Below, in pieces: positions 33,778-42,716 of a DNA stretch of 64,000 nt. Within the stretch, counting starts at the first letter, position 1. Every line of letters starts with the position of its first letter. Below the pieces are notes generated by a model. It saw nothing but the letters and a program-made list of their open reading frames with translations. It searched no databases and had not been told where the DNA came from. The stretch comes from Oscillospiraceae bacterium (lineage in GTDB: Bacteria; Bacillota; Clostridia; Oscillospirales; Ruminococcaceae). The stretch spans positions 62,001 to 126,000 of the forward strand of contig JAFSIC010000043.1 of assembly GCA_017439985.1 (NCBI GenBank), in the 5' to 3' direction. The position numbers and the translations under genes are program-made.

Positions 33778-34581
33778 ATGAGATATTCTACCCTGCACAC
33801 CCATACTATTTTTTCCGACGGCAAACATATGCCGGAGGATAATGTCCTTTCTGCTATTGCAAAAAATATGGTTTCCATCGGCTTTTCCGACCACAGCTAC
33901 ACAGACTTCAAGCTGGACTGCTGTATCAAACCGGTGACTACCCCGGCTTACATTGCCGAAATTCGCCGCCTGCAGAAAAAATATGCTGACCAGATCGAAA
34001 TCTATCTTGGTATGGAGTATGACGGTTTCAGCACTGTAGAAAATCGTGAGCTTTATGACTACATCCTCGGCGATGCTCATTATCTTAAGATCGGCGATGA
34101 GTACTGCACCGTGGATGATTCCAAAGCAACTCAGCTGGAGCACATTCACAAACATTTTAGCGGAAATGCCATGGCATATGCTAAAGCCTACTTTGAAACC
34201 TATGTGGACAGTGTGCAGCGTCTGAAACCGGAGATTCTGGGACATTTCGATCTGCTGACCAAATTCAATGTATTCGATGAAAGCGCTCCGACTTATCAAA
34301 AAGCTGCACTTGATGCTCTGACCACCTCTTTGAAGGTTTCTCCTCTTATTGAGATGAACACCGGTGCTATGAGCCGCAAAGCCAAAGACAGCCCATATCC
34401 TGCCCCATTCCTTCTGAAAGAAATTCTGAATCAGGGTGGTCATATCATCCTCAACAGCGACAGCCACGACCTGAATCATCTGGACTTTTATTTTGATGAA
34501 TCCATTGAGATTCTACGCTCTGTGGGTTACAAACACATCGTACAGCTCATCGGCGGCAAATTCGTCGAAGTTGGAATTTAA
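33778..34581 (+). CDS. PHP-domain phosphoesterase (histidinol-phosphatase type)
   Basis: 267 aa. N-terminal PHP motif STLHTHTIFSDGKH (metal His residues), then GFSDHSYTD, EYDGF, GHFDLL and the C-terminal NSDSHDL. These metal-binding motifs match the HisK/HisJ class of histidinol phosphatases. No his genes are nearby, and its tight coupling to an OPA transporter suggests it may hydrolyse an imported phosphate ester instead. Terminator follows. Confidence 0.85.
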   Translation: MRYSTLHTHTIFSDGKHMPEDNVLSAIAKNMVSIGFSDHSYTDFKLDCCIKPVTTPAYIAEIRRLQKKYADQIEIYLGMEYDGFSTVENRELYDYILGDAHYLKIGDEYCTVDDSKATQLEHIHKHFSGNAMAYAKAYFETYVDSVQRLKPEILGHFDLLTKFNVFDESAPTYQKAALDALTTSLKVSPLIEMNTGAMSRKAKDSPYPAPFLLKEILNQGGHIILNSDSHDLNHLDFYFDESIEILRSVGYKHIVQLIGGKFVEVGI

Positions 34582-34587
34582 GCACAC

Positions 34588-34622
34588 AAAAAAAGCACCT
34601 CTTCCGAGGTGCTTTTCTTTTT
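34588..34622. terminator. Bidirectional terminator after the PHP gene
   Basis: AAAAGCACCTC / GAGGTGCTTTT with a 4-base loop and T/A runs at both ends, between convergent genes. Confidence 0.87.
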
Positions 34623-35979
34623 ACAGCTGTTTCATTGTTTTTTCGACCAGGTCACTGATTTTTACTGTTCCCACACCGAAAATGGAGGTATGGATGGTGT
34701 CGTTCAGCGGTTTCAGCCACTGTTCATCAATGGAAGAAGCTCCATTTCTCATGCCCAAAATCGAGCCGACAGTTGCGCCGTTGCAGTCCGTATCGAAGCC
34801 GGTCTCCACTGCCATACAAATGGAACGGCTGAAATCACCCTCACCGTAAAGCAGAACTGCCGCTACAATGACAGCATTGGAAATGGTGTGACACCAGTCA
34901 TGGGTACTGTGTTCGTCGTAAGTCTGATGGATTTTAGCAAAACAAGCTTCCTGTGTCATGCCGTTTTCCCAATCGGTAAGCACACCGCTGATTGCTTCAT
35001 ATAAACGAGAGCTCTGCGGGATCTGTGCCAAGCCCCCCAAAATGATATCCTTGATGTTCTCTGTCGTAGCCGCACAGGCGATCATCGCTGCTGCCCACAT
35101 TTCGCCGTAAATACCATTCTTGATATGGGAAATGGAAGCGTCACGGAAGGCCATTTCTGCCGCAAGTTCCGCATTTCCCGGATTGATATAGCCAAAGTAG
35201 TCTCCTCGGATCTGCGCACCGATCCATTCTCGGTACGGATTTTTATAGATCGCAGACTGGGTCGGCACAAATCCATTGACAAAGTTTTTATATGCTACTC
35301 GCTCCGCAGTGCAATAGGCATCTTTTCGCTGGGTATCCAGCCATAAACGGGATAAATCATACGGGGTAAATTCTCTGCCGTACTTCTCGATCAACAACTG
35401 AGAGAGAACTGTATAATTGGTATCATCATCCACAGGCATTCCGTCCACCAAATCCCCAAATGGCTTGGAACTCAGCGGATATGGATATTTTTCATAGAGG
35501 TGCTGCGGCATATCCGCCGCATTGATGTAACGATGCAACGGGTAATTTCCGCTGTTTTTCAGGACAGGAAGCAGGTCCTCCGTCATAAAGCCCTCCACCG
35601 GCTTCCCAAGCAAGCAGCCTACGGTTCTGCCCAGCCAAGCACCACGGATTTTTTCCTTCAACTGTTCTGTTGTTGGGATCACAGCTGAAAATTCGTGGGC
35701 CTTTCGCAGAGCGCGAATACTCTCCAAATCAGACGGCTCATTGTATGGATAGCCTTCCCTCTGCTTTGCTTCGGAGATCATGTGGAAAATCGTTGTGCCC
35801 AGCTCCTGCTTGTGTGGACTGCGGGGCAGCTTGGAAACTGCCTTCATCAGCTCCTCCAGATGGGCCACATCCAGACCTTCCTCCACTGATTGAGTGTATT
35901 CCACCATCAGGTCTTCTTCATACAATTCCCAGAAATGGATCTGTTCCAAATTCGGCTGTAACGCCTCATGTTTCGTCAT
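34621..35979 (-). CDS. ADP-ribosylglycohydrolase family protein
   Basis: 452 aa. A central helical domain bears the family's metal motifs: GAWLGRTVGCLLGKPVEG, MPVDDDTNYTVL (D-D-T metal site) and, near the C-terminus, ETGFDTDCNGATVGSILG (the GxDTDxxxAxxG site). The N-terminal about 120 residues are an additional helical region. Family members remove ADP-ribose from proteins or hydrolyse related N-glycosidic bonds; a catabolic role on a nucleoside-like substrate is also possible. No ADP-ribosyltransferase gene is visible in the window. Confidence 0.88.
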   Translation of the reverse strand: MTKHEALQPNLEQIHFWELYEEDLMVEYTQSVEEGLDVAHLEELMKAVSKLPRSPHKQELGTTIFHMISEAKQREGYPYNEPSDLESIRALRKAHEFSAVIPTTEQLKEKIRGAWLGRTVGCLLGKPVEGFMTEDLLPVLKNSGNYPLHRYINAADMPQHLYEKYPYPLSSKPFGDLVDGMPVDDDTNYTVLSQLLIEKYGREFTPYDLSRLWLDTQRKDAYCTAERVAYKNFVNGFVPTQSAIYKNPYREWIGAQIRGDYFGYINPGNAELAAEMAFRDASISHIKNGIYGEMWAAAMIACAATTENIKDIILGGLAQIPQSSRLYEAISGVLTDWENGMTQEACFAKIHQTYDEHSTHDWCHTISNAVIVAAVLLYGEGDFSRSICMAVETGFDTDCNGATVGSILGMRNGASSIDEQWLKPLNDTIHTSIFGVGTVKISDLVEKTMKQL

Positions 35980-36006
35980 GATTCTGCCTCCTTTCTTTAT
36001 AAAATC

Positions 36007-36035
36007 ATCATAACACAGAAAAAGAACGGAAACAA
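36007..36035 (-). promoter_or_regulatory. Promoter of the ADP-ribosylglycohydrolase gene
   Basis: TTGTTT, 17 bp, TATGAT on the minus strand. On the plus strand a TATAAT (36063-36068) probably serves the MATE gene, with a poor -35. Confidence 0.5.
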
Positions 36036-36120
36036 TGTCTTTTCCTCATCAACAAAATGTGCTATAATTGTACTGTTCATCTTTTTTACCAGTTAAATCA
36101 CTGAAAGGAATTTGAGAAAA

Positions 36121-37500
36121 ATGCTTAGTATCAAAAAACTCTTTGAGCCAACCGATATGACTGTTGGCACGCCGTGGAAAAGCATCGTTCTGTTCACCAT
36201 TCCGATGCTCATCGGCAACATTGCACAGCAGCTCTACAACACCGTTGACAGTATCGTTGTTGGCCACTACATCGGTGACTCTGCACTGGCTGCCGTAGGT
36301 TCCGCCAGCCCGATCCTGAATATGCTGCTGGTTCTCTTTGTTGGCATTTCTGCCGGTGTTGGTATCATGGTTTCCCAGTACTTCGGAGCGAAAAACCGTG
36401 AAGAACTGTCCCACACCATCGGTACCTCCATCACCATCACAGCCCTTTGTTCCATTCTCTTGATGATTGCCGCTCCATTTGCTGTTCGTCCTGTTCTGGA
36501 AATGCTGAACACTCCTGTGGGCATCATCGACGGCTGCGATTCCTACCTGACTATCATGATGTACGGCGTAGCAGGTATGGCGTACTATAACATCCTCAGC
36601 GGTATTCTCCGCGGTATGGGCGACTCCTTCTCCGCGCTAATCTACCTGCTGATTGCCACCGTCATCAATATCTTCCTCGATGTTTATTTTGTAGCGGAAG
36701 TTCAGATGGGCGTTGGCGGCGTTGCACTGGCAACCGTTATCGCGCAGGGTATTTCCTCTGCTCTCTGCCTTGTAAAACTGGCTCGCATGAGAGCTACCTT
36801 CGATCTCGGTGTAAAACAGCTGAAACCAACCAAAAAACACAGCGGACAGATCGTTAAACTCGGTCTTCCTTCCGGTCTGACTCAGATGATCTTCTCCTCT
36901 GCGATGATCGTGGTTCAGTCTCTGACCAACAGCTTCGGTGAGACCCTCATCGCAGCTAACGTAATCGTAATGCGTGTTGACGGCTTCGCTATGATGCCAA
37001 ACTTCTCCTTCGGTACTGCACTGACCACCTACACCGGTCAGAATGTCGGTGCAAGAAAACTGGACCGTGTTGCAACCGGTGCGAAACAGGGCACCCTCAT
37101 TGCTCTGGCAACCTCCGCGACCATTACTCTGATCATTCTGATCTTCGGCAGACAGCTGATGAGCCTCTTCACCAGCACCCCTTCCCTGATCGACCAGAGT
37201 ATGTATCAGATGCGTATTCTGGCTGTGGGTTACATCGCTATGGCAGTGACCCAGTGCCTCTCCGGCGTTATGCGCGGCGCAGGCGATACTGTAACTCCAA
37301 TGTGGGTATCCCTGATGACCACCGTTCTGATTCGAGTTCCTGTTGCTTACGGTATCTCCTTCCTGACCAGAACTCCGGAACTGCCGGTTGGTCGCTTCGA
37401 ATGTATCCCAGGCTCCCTGCTGATCTCCTGGGTATGCGGTGCACTGATCACCACCTTCTTCTTCAAGAAAGGCGCTTGGCGTCAGAAAGCTGCGCTGTAA
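36121..37500 (+). CDS. MATE-family efflux transporter
   Basis: 459 aa from the ATG at 36121; a TTG three codons up is too close to the GAAAGGAA site. Twelve membrane helices in two six-helix halves. N-terminal TPWKSIVLFTIPMLIGNIAQQLYNTVDSIVVGHYIG is typical of NorM/DinF-like MATE pumps; the second half has MMPNFSFGTALTTYTGQNVGARK. Exports drugs or metabolites with Na+ or H+ exchange; substrate unknown. Confidence 0.92.
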   Translation: MLSIKKLFEPTDMTVGTPWKSIVLFTIPMLIGNIAQQLYNTVDSIVVGHYIGDSALAAVGSASPILNMLLVLFVGISAGVGIMVSQYFGAKNREELSHTIGTSITITALCSILLMIAAPFAVRPVLEMLNTPVGIIDGCDSYLTIMMYGVAGMAYYNILSGILRGMGDSFSALIYLLIATVINIFLDVYFVAEVQMGVGGVALATVIAQGISSALCLVKLARMRATFDLGVKQLKPTKKHSGQIVKLGLPSGLTQMIFSSAMIVVQSLTNSFGETLIAANVIVMRVDGFAMMPNFSFGTALTTYTGQNVGARKLDRVATGAKQGTLIALATSATITLIILIFGRQLMSLFTSTPSLIDQSMYQMRILAVGYIAMAVTQCLSGVMRGAGDTVTPMWVSLMTTVLIRVPVAYGISFLTRTPELPVGRFECIPGSLLISWVCGALITTFFFKKGAWRQKAAL

Positions 37501-37506
37501 GTGCAA

Positions 37507-37541
37507 AAAACAAAGCCACCCGATTGTGTGGCTTTTTCTTT
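37507..37541. terminator. Terminator between the MATE and Cof genes
   Basis: AAAGCCAC / GTGGCTTT stem followed by T-rich sequence on the plus strand and GTTTTTT on the minus strand. Confidence 0.83.
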
Positions 37542-37543
37542 TG

Positions 37544-38380
37544 TTATTCTTCCACAAAGCAGAATTTATAAATCGCTTTTGCTACACCGTCTTCATCGTT
37601 GCTGGCAGTGATATAGTCAGCAGCTTCTTTGGCTTCCGGCTCTGCATTGGCCATAGCAACTCCGATGCCCGCACTGCGGAGCATGGACAGGTCGTTGAGC
37701 GCATCACCGAAGGACATGGTCGCATCTTCTTCCAAGCCAAGATGGCGAGCCAGCGCTTTCAGTGCTTCCCCTTTGGTTGCATAAAGCTGGTTGACCTCCA
37801 GATTATTGTAGGCAGAACTGGTCACAGCAATGTTCTCGAAACGCTGCGGCAGCTCCTCCATCATCTTTTCACGGAAGGACAGGTCACTGGTGAAGAACTG
37901 TACTTTCTGTACGCCCAGCTTACGCTCTGCAAGAAATTCCTTCAGCTCCGGAACCGGTTTACGCAAATCGCGGAGCATTCTGTTGTAATGGATGTTTGGT
38001 GCATAAGTGTCGATATCCGCTTTCATGGACTCTGTCATCCAGCCGCAGTTATCCTGATAGCAATCATAAATCAGCGGATGCCCGTCAAATTCTTTCAGAA
38101 TTTCAACAGACTGATCCCAAGGCAGCTCTGCCTTGTAAATCACCTCACCGCTGCGGGTATCTGCCAACTGAGCGCCGTTGATGGTGATGGCATAGTGAAT
38201 AAAGGGCAGATTTCTGATTACTTCGGGAATTCCGCCATAAAAGCGGCCGGTGGTCGGCACGATTTCAATGCCGGCTTCCGCTGCACGTTCCAAAGCGGCA
38301 CGATTGCCTTCACTGAGGTTTTTATCGGAGTCCAGAAGAGTGCCGTCCAAATCGAGGGCGATGATACCAATTTTTTTCAT
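37544..38380 (-). CDS. Cof-type HAD-superfamily hydrolase
   Basis: 278 aa from the third of three tandem ATGs (AAGGGG best spaced; the first at 38386 is possible). HAD motif I IIALDLDGTLLDSD, motif II region PTTGRFYG, C-terminal FGDALNDLSMLRSAGIGVAMANA (motif IV). These enzymes dephosphorylate sugar phosphates, FMN or other phospho-metabolites. It is 12 bp downstream of the cyclophilin gene and probably in one operon. Confidence 0.92.
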   Translation of the reverse strand: MKKIGIIALDLDGTLLDSDKNLSEGNRAALERAAEAGIEIVPTTGRFYGGIPEVIRNLPFIHYAITINGAQLADTRSGEVIYKAELPWDQSVEILKEFDGHPLIYDCYQDNCGWMTESMKADIDTYAPNIHYNRMLRDLRKPVPELKEFLAERKLGVQKVQFFTSDLSFREKMMEELPQRFENIAVTSSAYNNLEVNQLYATKGEALKALARHLGLEEDATMSFGDALNDLSMLRSAGIGVAMANAEPEAKEAADYITASNDEDGVAKAIYKFCFVEE

Positions 38381-38392
38381 CATCATTTCCCC

Positions 38393-38953
38393 TTAGTCCA
38401 CCCAATATTTGATGTTTGGCTTTGGATAGTCCACACCGAAGGTTTCTACTTCCACATGAACCATAAATTCATCCACAACAGGCTGTTTTACTTTTGCTTT
38501 TTCCATGCCTTTTGGAGAAACTTCCTGCAGCTCCACATTCTCGATGCGTTCCACTTCTTCATAGCCGTCAATGACTTTACCAAAAGCTGCGTATTTGCCG
38601 TTCAATCTCTCAGCTGCCTCGTCTGCAAGAGTGATGAAGAATTCACAGCCGTGAGCTTCGTCACTGCCGTTGCCTGCCATCGCAACGATGCCTTTCGCAA
38701 ATTTCAGCTCGTTTTTGATGCCATTGGCTTCAAATTCGCCTTCCAGCATATAGTCACAGCGCTTATCATCGAAGAAGCAGTAAGACGGCTGCAGCACAAA
38801 GCCCGGAACCACACGTTTGATCAGACGGTTTTCGTACATATTTTCTTTGGCAGCCCAGATAAAGCTGTTTACTGTATTTGGTGCGTATTCTGGGTACAGT
38901 TCCACAGTAATGACGCCTTTGCCGGTATGGATTTTTGCGATTGGATGTTTCAT
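38393..38953 (-). CDS. Cyclophilin-type peptidyl-prolyl cis-trans isomerase
   Basis: 186 aa from the ATG at complement 38953 (MKHPIAKIHTGKGVITVELYP), GGAGG upstream; the frame also opens two codons earlier with TTG. Cyclophilin features: YPEYAPNTVNSFI, LIKRVVPGFVLQ, GSDEAHGCEFFITL and YAAFGKVIDGYE. The cytoplasmic type, no signal peptide. The end of the protein extends past the core fold. Confidence 0.92.
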   Translation of the reverse strand: MKHPIAKIHTGKGVITVELYPEYAPNTVNSFIWAAKENMYENRLIKRVVPGFVLQPSYCFFDDKRCDYMLEGEFEANGIKNELKFAKGIVAMAGNGSDEAHGCEFFITLADEAAERLNGKYAAFGKVIDGYEEVERIENVELQEVSPKGMEKAKVKQPVVDEFMVHVEVETFGVDYPKPNIKYWVD

Positions 38954-39023
38954 TCTCAATTCCTCCTCATGGATTTTCTGGCTTCATTATAACACAAGCC
39001 TGCATAAATAGCTATCATTTCAC

Positions 39024-39062
39024 TGAAAAAGCCCTCTCCCCGTGGTATTAGGAGAGGACTCT
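39024..39062 (-). terminator. Terminator of the CotH chimera gene
   Basis: Minus-strand stem AGTCCTCTCC / GGAGAGGGCT followed by TTTTT. Confidence 0.83.
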
Positions 39063-39063
39063 T

Positions 39064-41175
39064 TTAGTTCAGAGTATCTTTCAGCTCACTATAAGAAAGT
39101 GCTCGACCGTAAATTTCACAGCTATGAATCGTTCCATGGAAGAACTGACTGTTCTGTCCGTTTTCCATCACATGATGACAACCGATATACAGACTGTCGT
39201 CATGAATCGCCGGCTGACTGTAATCACCCCAAATGGAGCAATCCACCACTTGTTCTGTACCGTGAACCTTGTATCTCACCACTTCCGGCAGGCCCTTACG
39301 GAATACAAGCACCAGTTTCAGGCGCTGGGAAGATTTGATGTCGCCGCTGAACGAGGAACCGCCTGCGTTAGGCATACCGTACAGCTCAATGGTACCGTCG
39401 CCCCATGGATTGGTTCGAAGATCCAAACCACCGTAGTAGCCACCCGTTTCACCGGTACAGCAAAGGATATTCTGGTTGCGTCCGCTTTCGCTCAGATCGC
39501 CCTGTGTCAGGTCCAGAATAACGCTGAAATCCTGAGCTCTGCTGAACAGTTTTACACCGCTGTCCACATAGGTGCTTCCGTCAAAAACAGTCTCCTCCAT
39601 GGAGAAGAGTAGCTTGTCTTTGCCTCCCATTACATCGAACTGTTCATCACAGTAAGTCAGACGCTGACAGATAAAATCTCTCATCTGCTGAATGGTCAGC
39701 TGACCTTTCAGGTACTGATTTGGCCAAATTTCTTCCTCCTCGGCATAAAGCTCCGAACCGATCCATTCATCCATACGTTCTGCTTTACTGAACAGATTTG
39801 GGATGCTGTAAACTGTGCGGCGCAGTTCACAATAACGCTCATACAGTTCCTGTGGATACAGCTTTTCCAGTCGCTCCCACAGCAGGCTGTATGGCTCTTC
39901 AAACTGATCCGGACAATCCATCGTAGGACTTGCAAAACCATTTTCCCAGTGAATACCGAAACTGCGGTCCATGTCATTCGCACCACAATGCCAGATGGTT
40001 CCGTCATAGGTGGCAAGCAGAATATTTTTTGCCATACCATCCACACCACAGATCACATACTGATGAATGAAATAATCCAATGCACTCTGCACATCCAGAT
40101 GCTCAGCAATATGTTCTTTGAATGTCTCGTCATCACTGTCTTTGATGCAGGAAATCAGCGCGTTCAGTGAGTTTTTCAGTGTCTCGTTATTCTGACCCGC
40201 AATGACACTCCACGCCTCACCGTCGACACCATTCCACAGAGCGCGGAAGTTGCATGGTGTTTCCGTCAAGCTGCTGCCGCTGTTGATTTCCGCACAGAGA
40301 AGTGCATGATTTGGGTTTTCATCATCCATATTCCACTGCCATGCGGATTTCGGGATGGTCCATGTATAGACGCCCTGATAAATGCCGTTGACATACAGCT
40401 TGATCGGGAAAGCATCCGAAGCACCGAAATTAGAACTTGCACGCAGCTCCTGTGGAAGCTCTCTGCTTGCCGCCGCTTCGCTCCACAACTGAGCGCCCAG
40501 CCAGTCGCGCAGCTGTGAGTGATCCAGATAATTTGCCCTAAGTACAAAATGATGATGAGGCTTCCAGTCACGGAAAGCATGAGCTTCATTGGTTTCATGG
40601 GCTTCATCCGTGTACAGATGAATGGTATAGTTTTTCTTCGGATATACAGCAGAACTATCGCCTTGCACTGCCAATGATACAAAGCTGTGGAACTCATCGC
40701 TTTTAGAGCGATACTCCAGTTCCATCGGCAGTATGCCCTCCTCCTTGTTGTTTGGCAAGGTACCGCTCAGATAGACACGAGGCAAATCATCGTCGGCCGG
40801 TTCCAGCTTTGCGATGATTTCCGGACGCGGAAAATCTCCACCCTCCAGACTGCCCGATGTCTCCACTGTGAAACGAGCCAAATCGGTTACGATGCGCTTG
40901 GAAACGCGGTTGTTTTCGTAACATTCGCCGTGAACGCATACCTCCCAGCAGCCTGAACCCAGATTCAAACCTGCTTCCGCAGGAATGCGGTCCTCAGTCA
41001 GCGGCAGATCATAAACCTGTTCGCCCTGTCGAAAATGTGCCCACTTCGACAGGCCATTCCAATCGTTGCCGAGAAAGACAAAGTCTGCTTCAAAGTAATT
41101 GATCGTGTCCGCGACCATGACAGACGGAACATAGACCTGCAGATTTTGACCTTCGATGTTGAATTGTAATTTCAT
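39064..41175 (-). CDS. CotH kinase-like protein with phage-baseplate-like N-terminus and LamG-like C-terminus
   Basis: 703 aa in three parts. Residues about 1-115 (MKLQFNIEGQNL..., FVFLGNDWNGLSKWAHF, WEVCVHG) resemble the N-terminal domain of clostridial phage tail/baseplate (BppU-like) proteins. About 130-500 is a CotH domain: VQGDSSAVYPKKNYTIHLY, LRANYLDHSQLRDWLGAQLW, and CGANDMDRSFGIHWE, the Asp-rich active-site block. About 530-703 looks like a LamG/concanavalin lectin fold (KLLFSMEETVFDGSTYVDSG ... GRALSYSELKDTLN). CotH phosphorylates spore coat proteins in Bacillus. No signal peptide. Its base composition and codon use resemble the surroundings, so it is not clearly a recent import. The role (spore coat, or a structure with phage ancestry) is open. 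Confidence 0.82.
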   Translation of the reverse strand: MKLQFNIEGQNLQVYVPSVMVADTINYFEADFVFLGNDWNGLSKWAHFRQGEQVYDLPLTEDRIPAEAGLNLGSGCWEVCVHGECYENNRVSKRIVTDLARFTVETSGSLEGGDFPRPEIIAKLEPADDDLPRVYLSGTLPNNKEEGILPMELEYRSKSDEFHSFVSLAVQGDSSAVYPKKNYTIHLYTDEAHETNEAHAFRDWKPHHHFVLRANYLDHSQLRDWLGAQLWSEAAASRELPQELRASSNFGASDAFPIKLYVNGIYQGVYTWTIPKSAWQWNMDDENPNHALLCAEINSGSSLTETPCNFRALWNGVDGEAWSVIAGQNNETLKNSLNALISCIKDSDDETFKEHIAEHLDVQSALDYFIHQYVICGVDGMAKNILLATYDGTIWHCGANDMDRSFGIHWENGFASPTMDCPDQFEEPYSLLWERLEKLYPQELYERYCELRRTVYSIPNLFSKAERMDEWIGSELYAEEEEIWPNQYLKGQLTIQQMRDFICQRLTYCDEQFDVMGGKDKLLFSMEETVFDGSTYVDSGVKLFSRAQDFSVILDLTQGDLSESGRNQNILCCTGETGGYYGGLDLRTNPWGDGTIELYGMPNAGGSSFSGDIKSSQRLKLVLVFRKGLPEVVRYKVHGTEQVVDCSIWGDYSQPAIHDDSLYIGCHHVMENGQNSQFFHGTIHSCEIYGRALSYSELKDTLN

Positions 41176-41244
41176 GTTTCATTCCTCCTTTGACTCCATC
41201 ATACCCCTGCGGTCCTTTTATTTCGTCCGCCAAAATTCCGCAAA

Positions 41245-41273
41245 TTGCCTTTCTGCGTCCAACACGTTATAAT
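41245..41273 (+). promoter_or_regulatory. Promoter of the flippase gene
   Basis: TTGCCT, 17 bp, TATAAT on the plus strand, about 30 bp before the start codon. Confidence 0.7.
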
Positions 41274-41303
41274 GGATCTATCCAACGGAAAGGAGGCTCC
41301 GCC

Positions 41304-42701
41304 ATGCATGAAAAAGCCGGCTATTTGCTGAGAAATATGTTTTATTTTGGGCTTGGAAGCATGATCCCAAAGATACTGACGATGCTCGTTGTGCCGTTGT
41401 ACACCACCTGTCTGAGTCCGGCTGAATATGGCACTGCCGACCTGCTGTTCAGCACTTCCGGTCTCTTTCTCGCCCTGTTTACATTAAATATTTCAGAGTC
41501 AGTCCTTCGCTTTGCTATGAACCAAAGCTTCCCCCAAGAGCAGATTCTCGCAGCTTCCCTGCGGGTCATGCTGACAGGCAGCGCCATACTTGGATTGGGG
41601 CTCCTGCTCTTTTCTTTCCTTATGCCGTCTGCGGACCGCAGTTTACTCATTCTATTCTATCTGACGTTTCTTTCTCTTGGACTGGATAGTATGATCTCTG
41701 CTTTCTGTCGAGGCATTGACCGCATTAGCGTGCTGATTCAGGGGCAAATCCTGCATTCTGTCTTGACGCTTTGTATCAATCTGCTCTTTTTGCTTGTGTT
41801 CCGCTGGGGGTTGAGGGCTTATCTGCTTGCCTCCATCCTTTCCTACCTGTCCTCAACACTGTACTGTATGCTTCGTTGTCAACTGCTGCGCTCCTTGAGC
41901 CTTCGCTGTTCTCACACCATCCTAAGGGAAATGCTGGCTTACTCTGCCCCTCTGGTTCTCAGCACAGCGGCTTGGTGGCTCGGTTCTGTCATGGACCGCT
42001 GGCTTTTGAATTGGTATCATGGCGCGGCAGCTGTCGGCTTATACGCGGTTGCTTTTAAAATCCCTGCGATTTTCACGGCATTTCAAAGTGTTTTCTCGCA
42101 GGCTTGGCGTCTTTCCGCCATCAAGGATCTGGATCCGACAGATCAGGATCACTTCATTGCTAAAGCATATGAAACCATGAAATCCTGCCTCATTCTTCTC
42201 TGTTCTCTTCTGCTTTTGTTCCATCAGCCATTGGCTACCCTTCTTTACTCCAAGGAATTCTATGCTGCGTGGAAATATACCCCCATCATCCTGCTTTCTC
42301 TGTTATTCAGCGCTTTCTCCCTGTTTCTTGAGGATTTGTATCGCGGACTGAAAAACAGCAAAGTTATTTCGCTGACTCTCTGCTTCGGAACTATCGTGAA
42401 CCTCCTGTTTAATCTGCTGTTGATTCCGCAGTTCGGCATCTATGCTGCTGCTTTTTCCTCACTGCTCAGCTCTATGGCAGTGTGGGGACTGCGCCGTTTG
42501 ATACTGCGAAAATATATTCATCTTACACTTCAAAACAAAAGTATTTTTGCCTGCATTCTCTTGATTCTGCAAAGTGGATTCGCCTGCCTTGGCGAGTCTG
42601 CATTTCTTCCGCAGCTTCTGCTGTTTCTTGGCTTAGTGCTCCTGTATTATCGCGAGTTTTTGGCGATGATGCAAAAAAATAACAGGACAAGACACATTTA
42701 G
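41304..42701 (+). CDS. Oligosaccharide flippase family protein (Wzx-like)
   Basis: 465 aa from the ATG at 41304 with AAAGGAGG seven bases upstream; the open frame extends 38 codons upstream without support. Twelve to fourteen hydrophobic helices; the start AGYLLRNMFYFGLGSMIPKIL and the PLYTTCLSPAEYGTADLLFS loop are typical of the polysaccharide export (PST/MVF) family. It would flip an undecaprenyl-linked repeat unit outward. It is convergent with the polymerase gene: stops overlap by four bases inside one terminator. Confidence 0.88.
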   Translation: MHEKAGYLLRNMFYFGLGSMIPKILTMLVVPLYTTCLSPAEYGTADLLFSTSGLFLALFTLNISESVLRFAMNQSFPQEQILAASLRVMLTGSAILGLGLLLFSFLMPSADRSLLILFYLTFLSLGLDSMISAFCRGIDRISVLIQGQILHSVLTLCINLLFLLVFRWGLRAYLLASILSYLSSTLYCMLRCQLLRSLSLRCSHTILREMLAYSAPLVLSTAAWWLGSVMDRWLLNWYHGAAAVGLYAVAFKIPAIFTAFQSVFSQAWRLSAIKDLDPTDQDHFIAKAYETMKSCLILLCSLLLLFHQPLATLLYSKEFYAAWKYTPIILLSLLFSAFSLFLEDLYRGLKNSKVISLTLCFGTIVNLLFNLLLIPQFGIYAAAFSSLLSSMAVWGLRRLILRKYIHLTLQNKSIFACILLILQSGFACLGESAFLPQLLLFLGLVLLYYREFLAMMQKNNRTRHI

Positions 42702-42716
42702 TGTCTTGTCCTGTTT
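42681..42716. terminator. Bidirectional terminator overlapping the flippase and polymerase stops
   Basis: A perfect 15-bp stem AACAGGACAAGACAC / GTGTCTTGTCCTGTT with ATTTA loop. It has T-runs in both directions, and both stop codons lie in or next to the loop. Confidence 0.85.

Noticed and set aside
37526-38992. A 488-codon plus-strand frame antisense to the Cof and cyclophilin genes
   Set aside because: It spans two well-supported genes on the other strand and has no protein-like motif.
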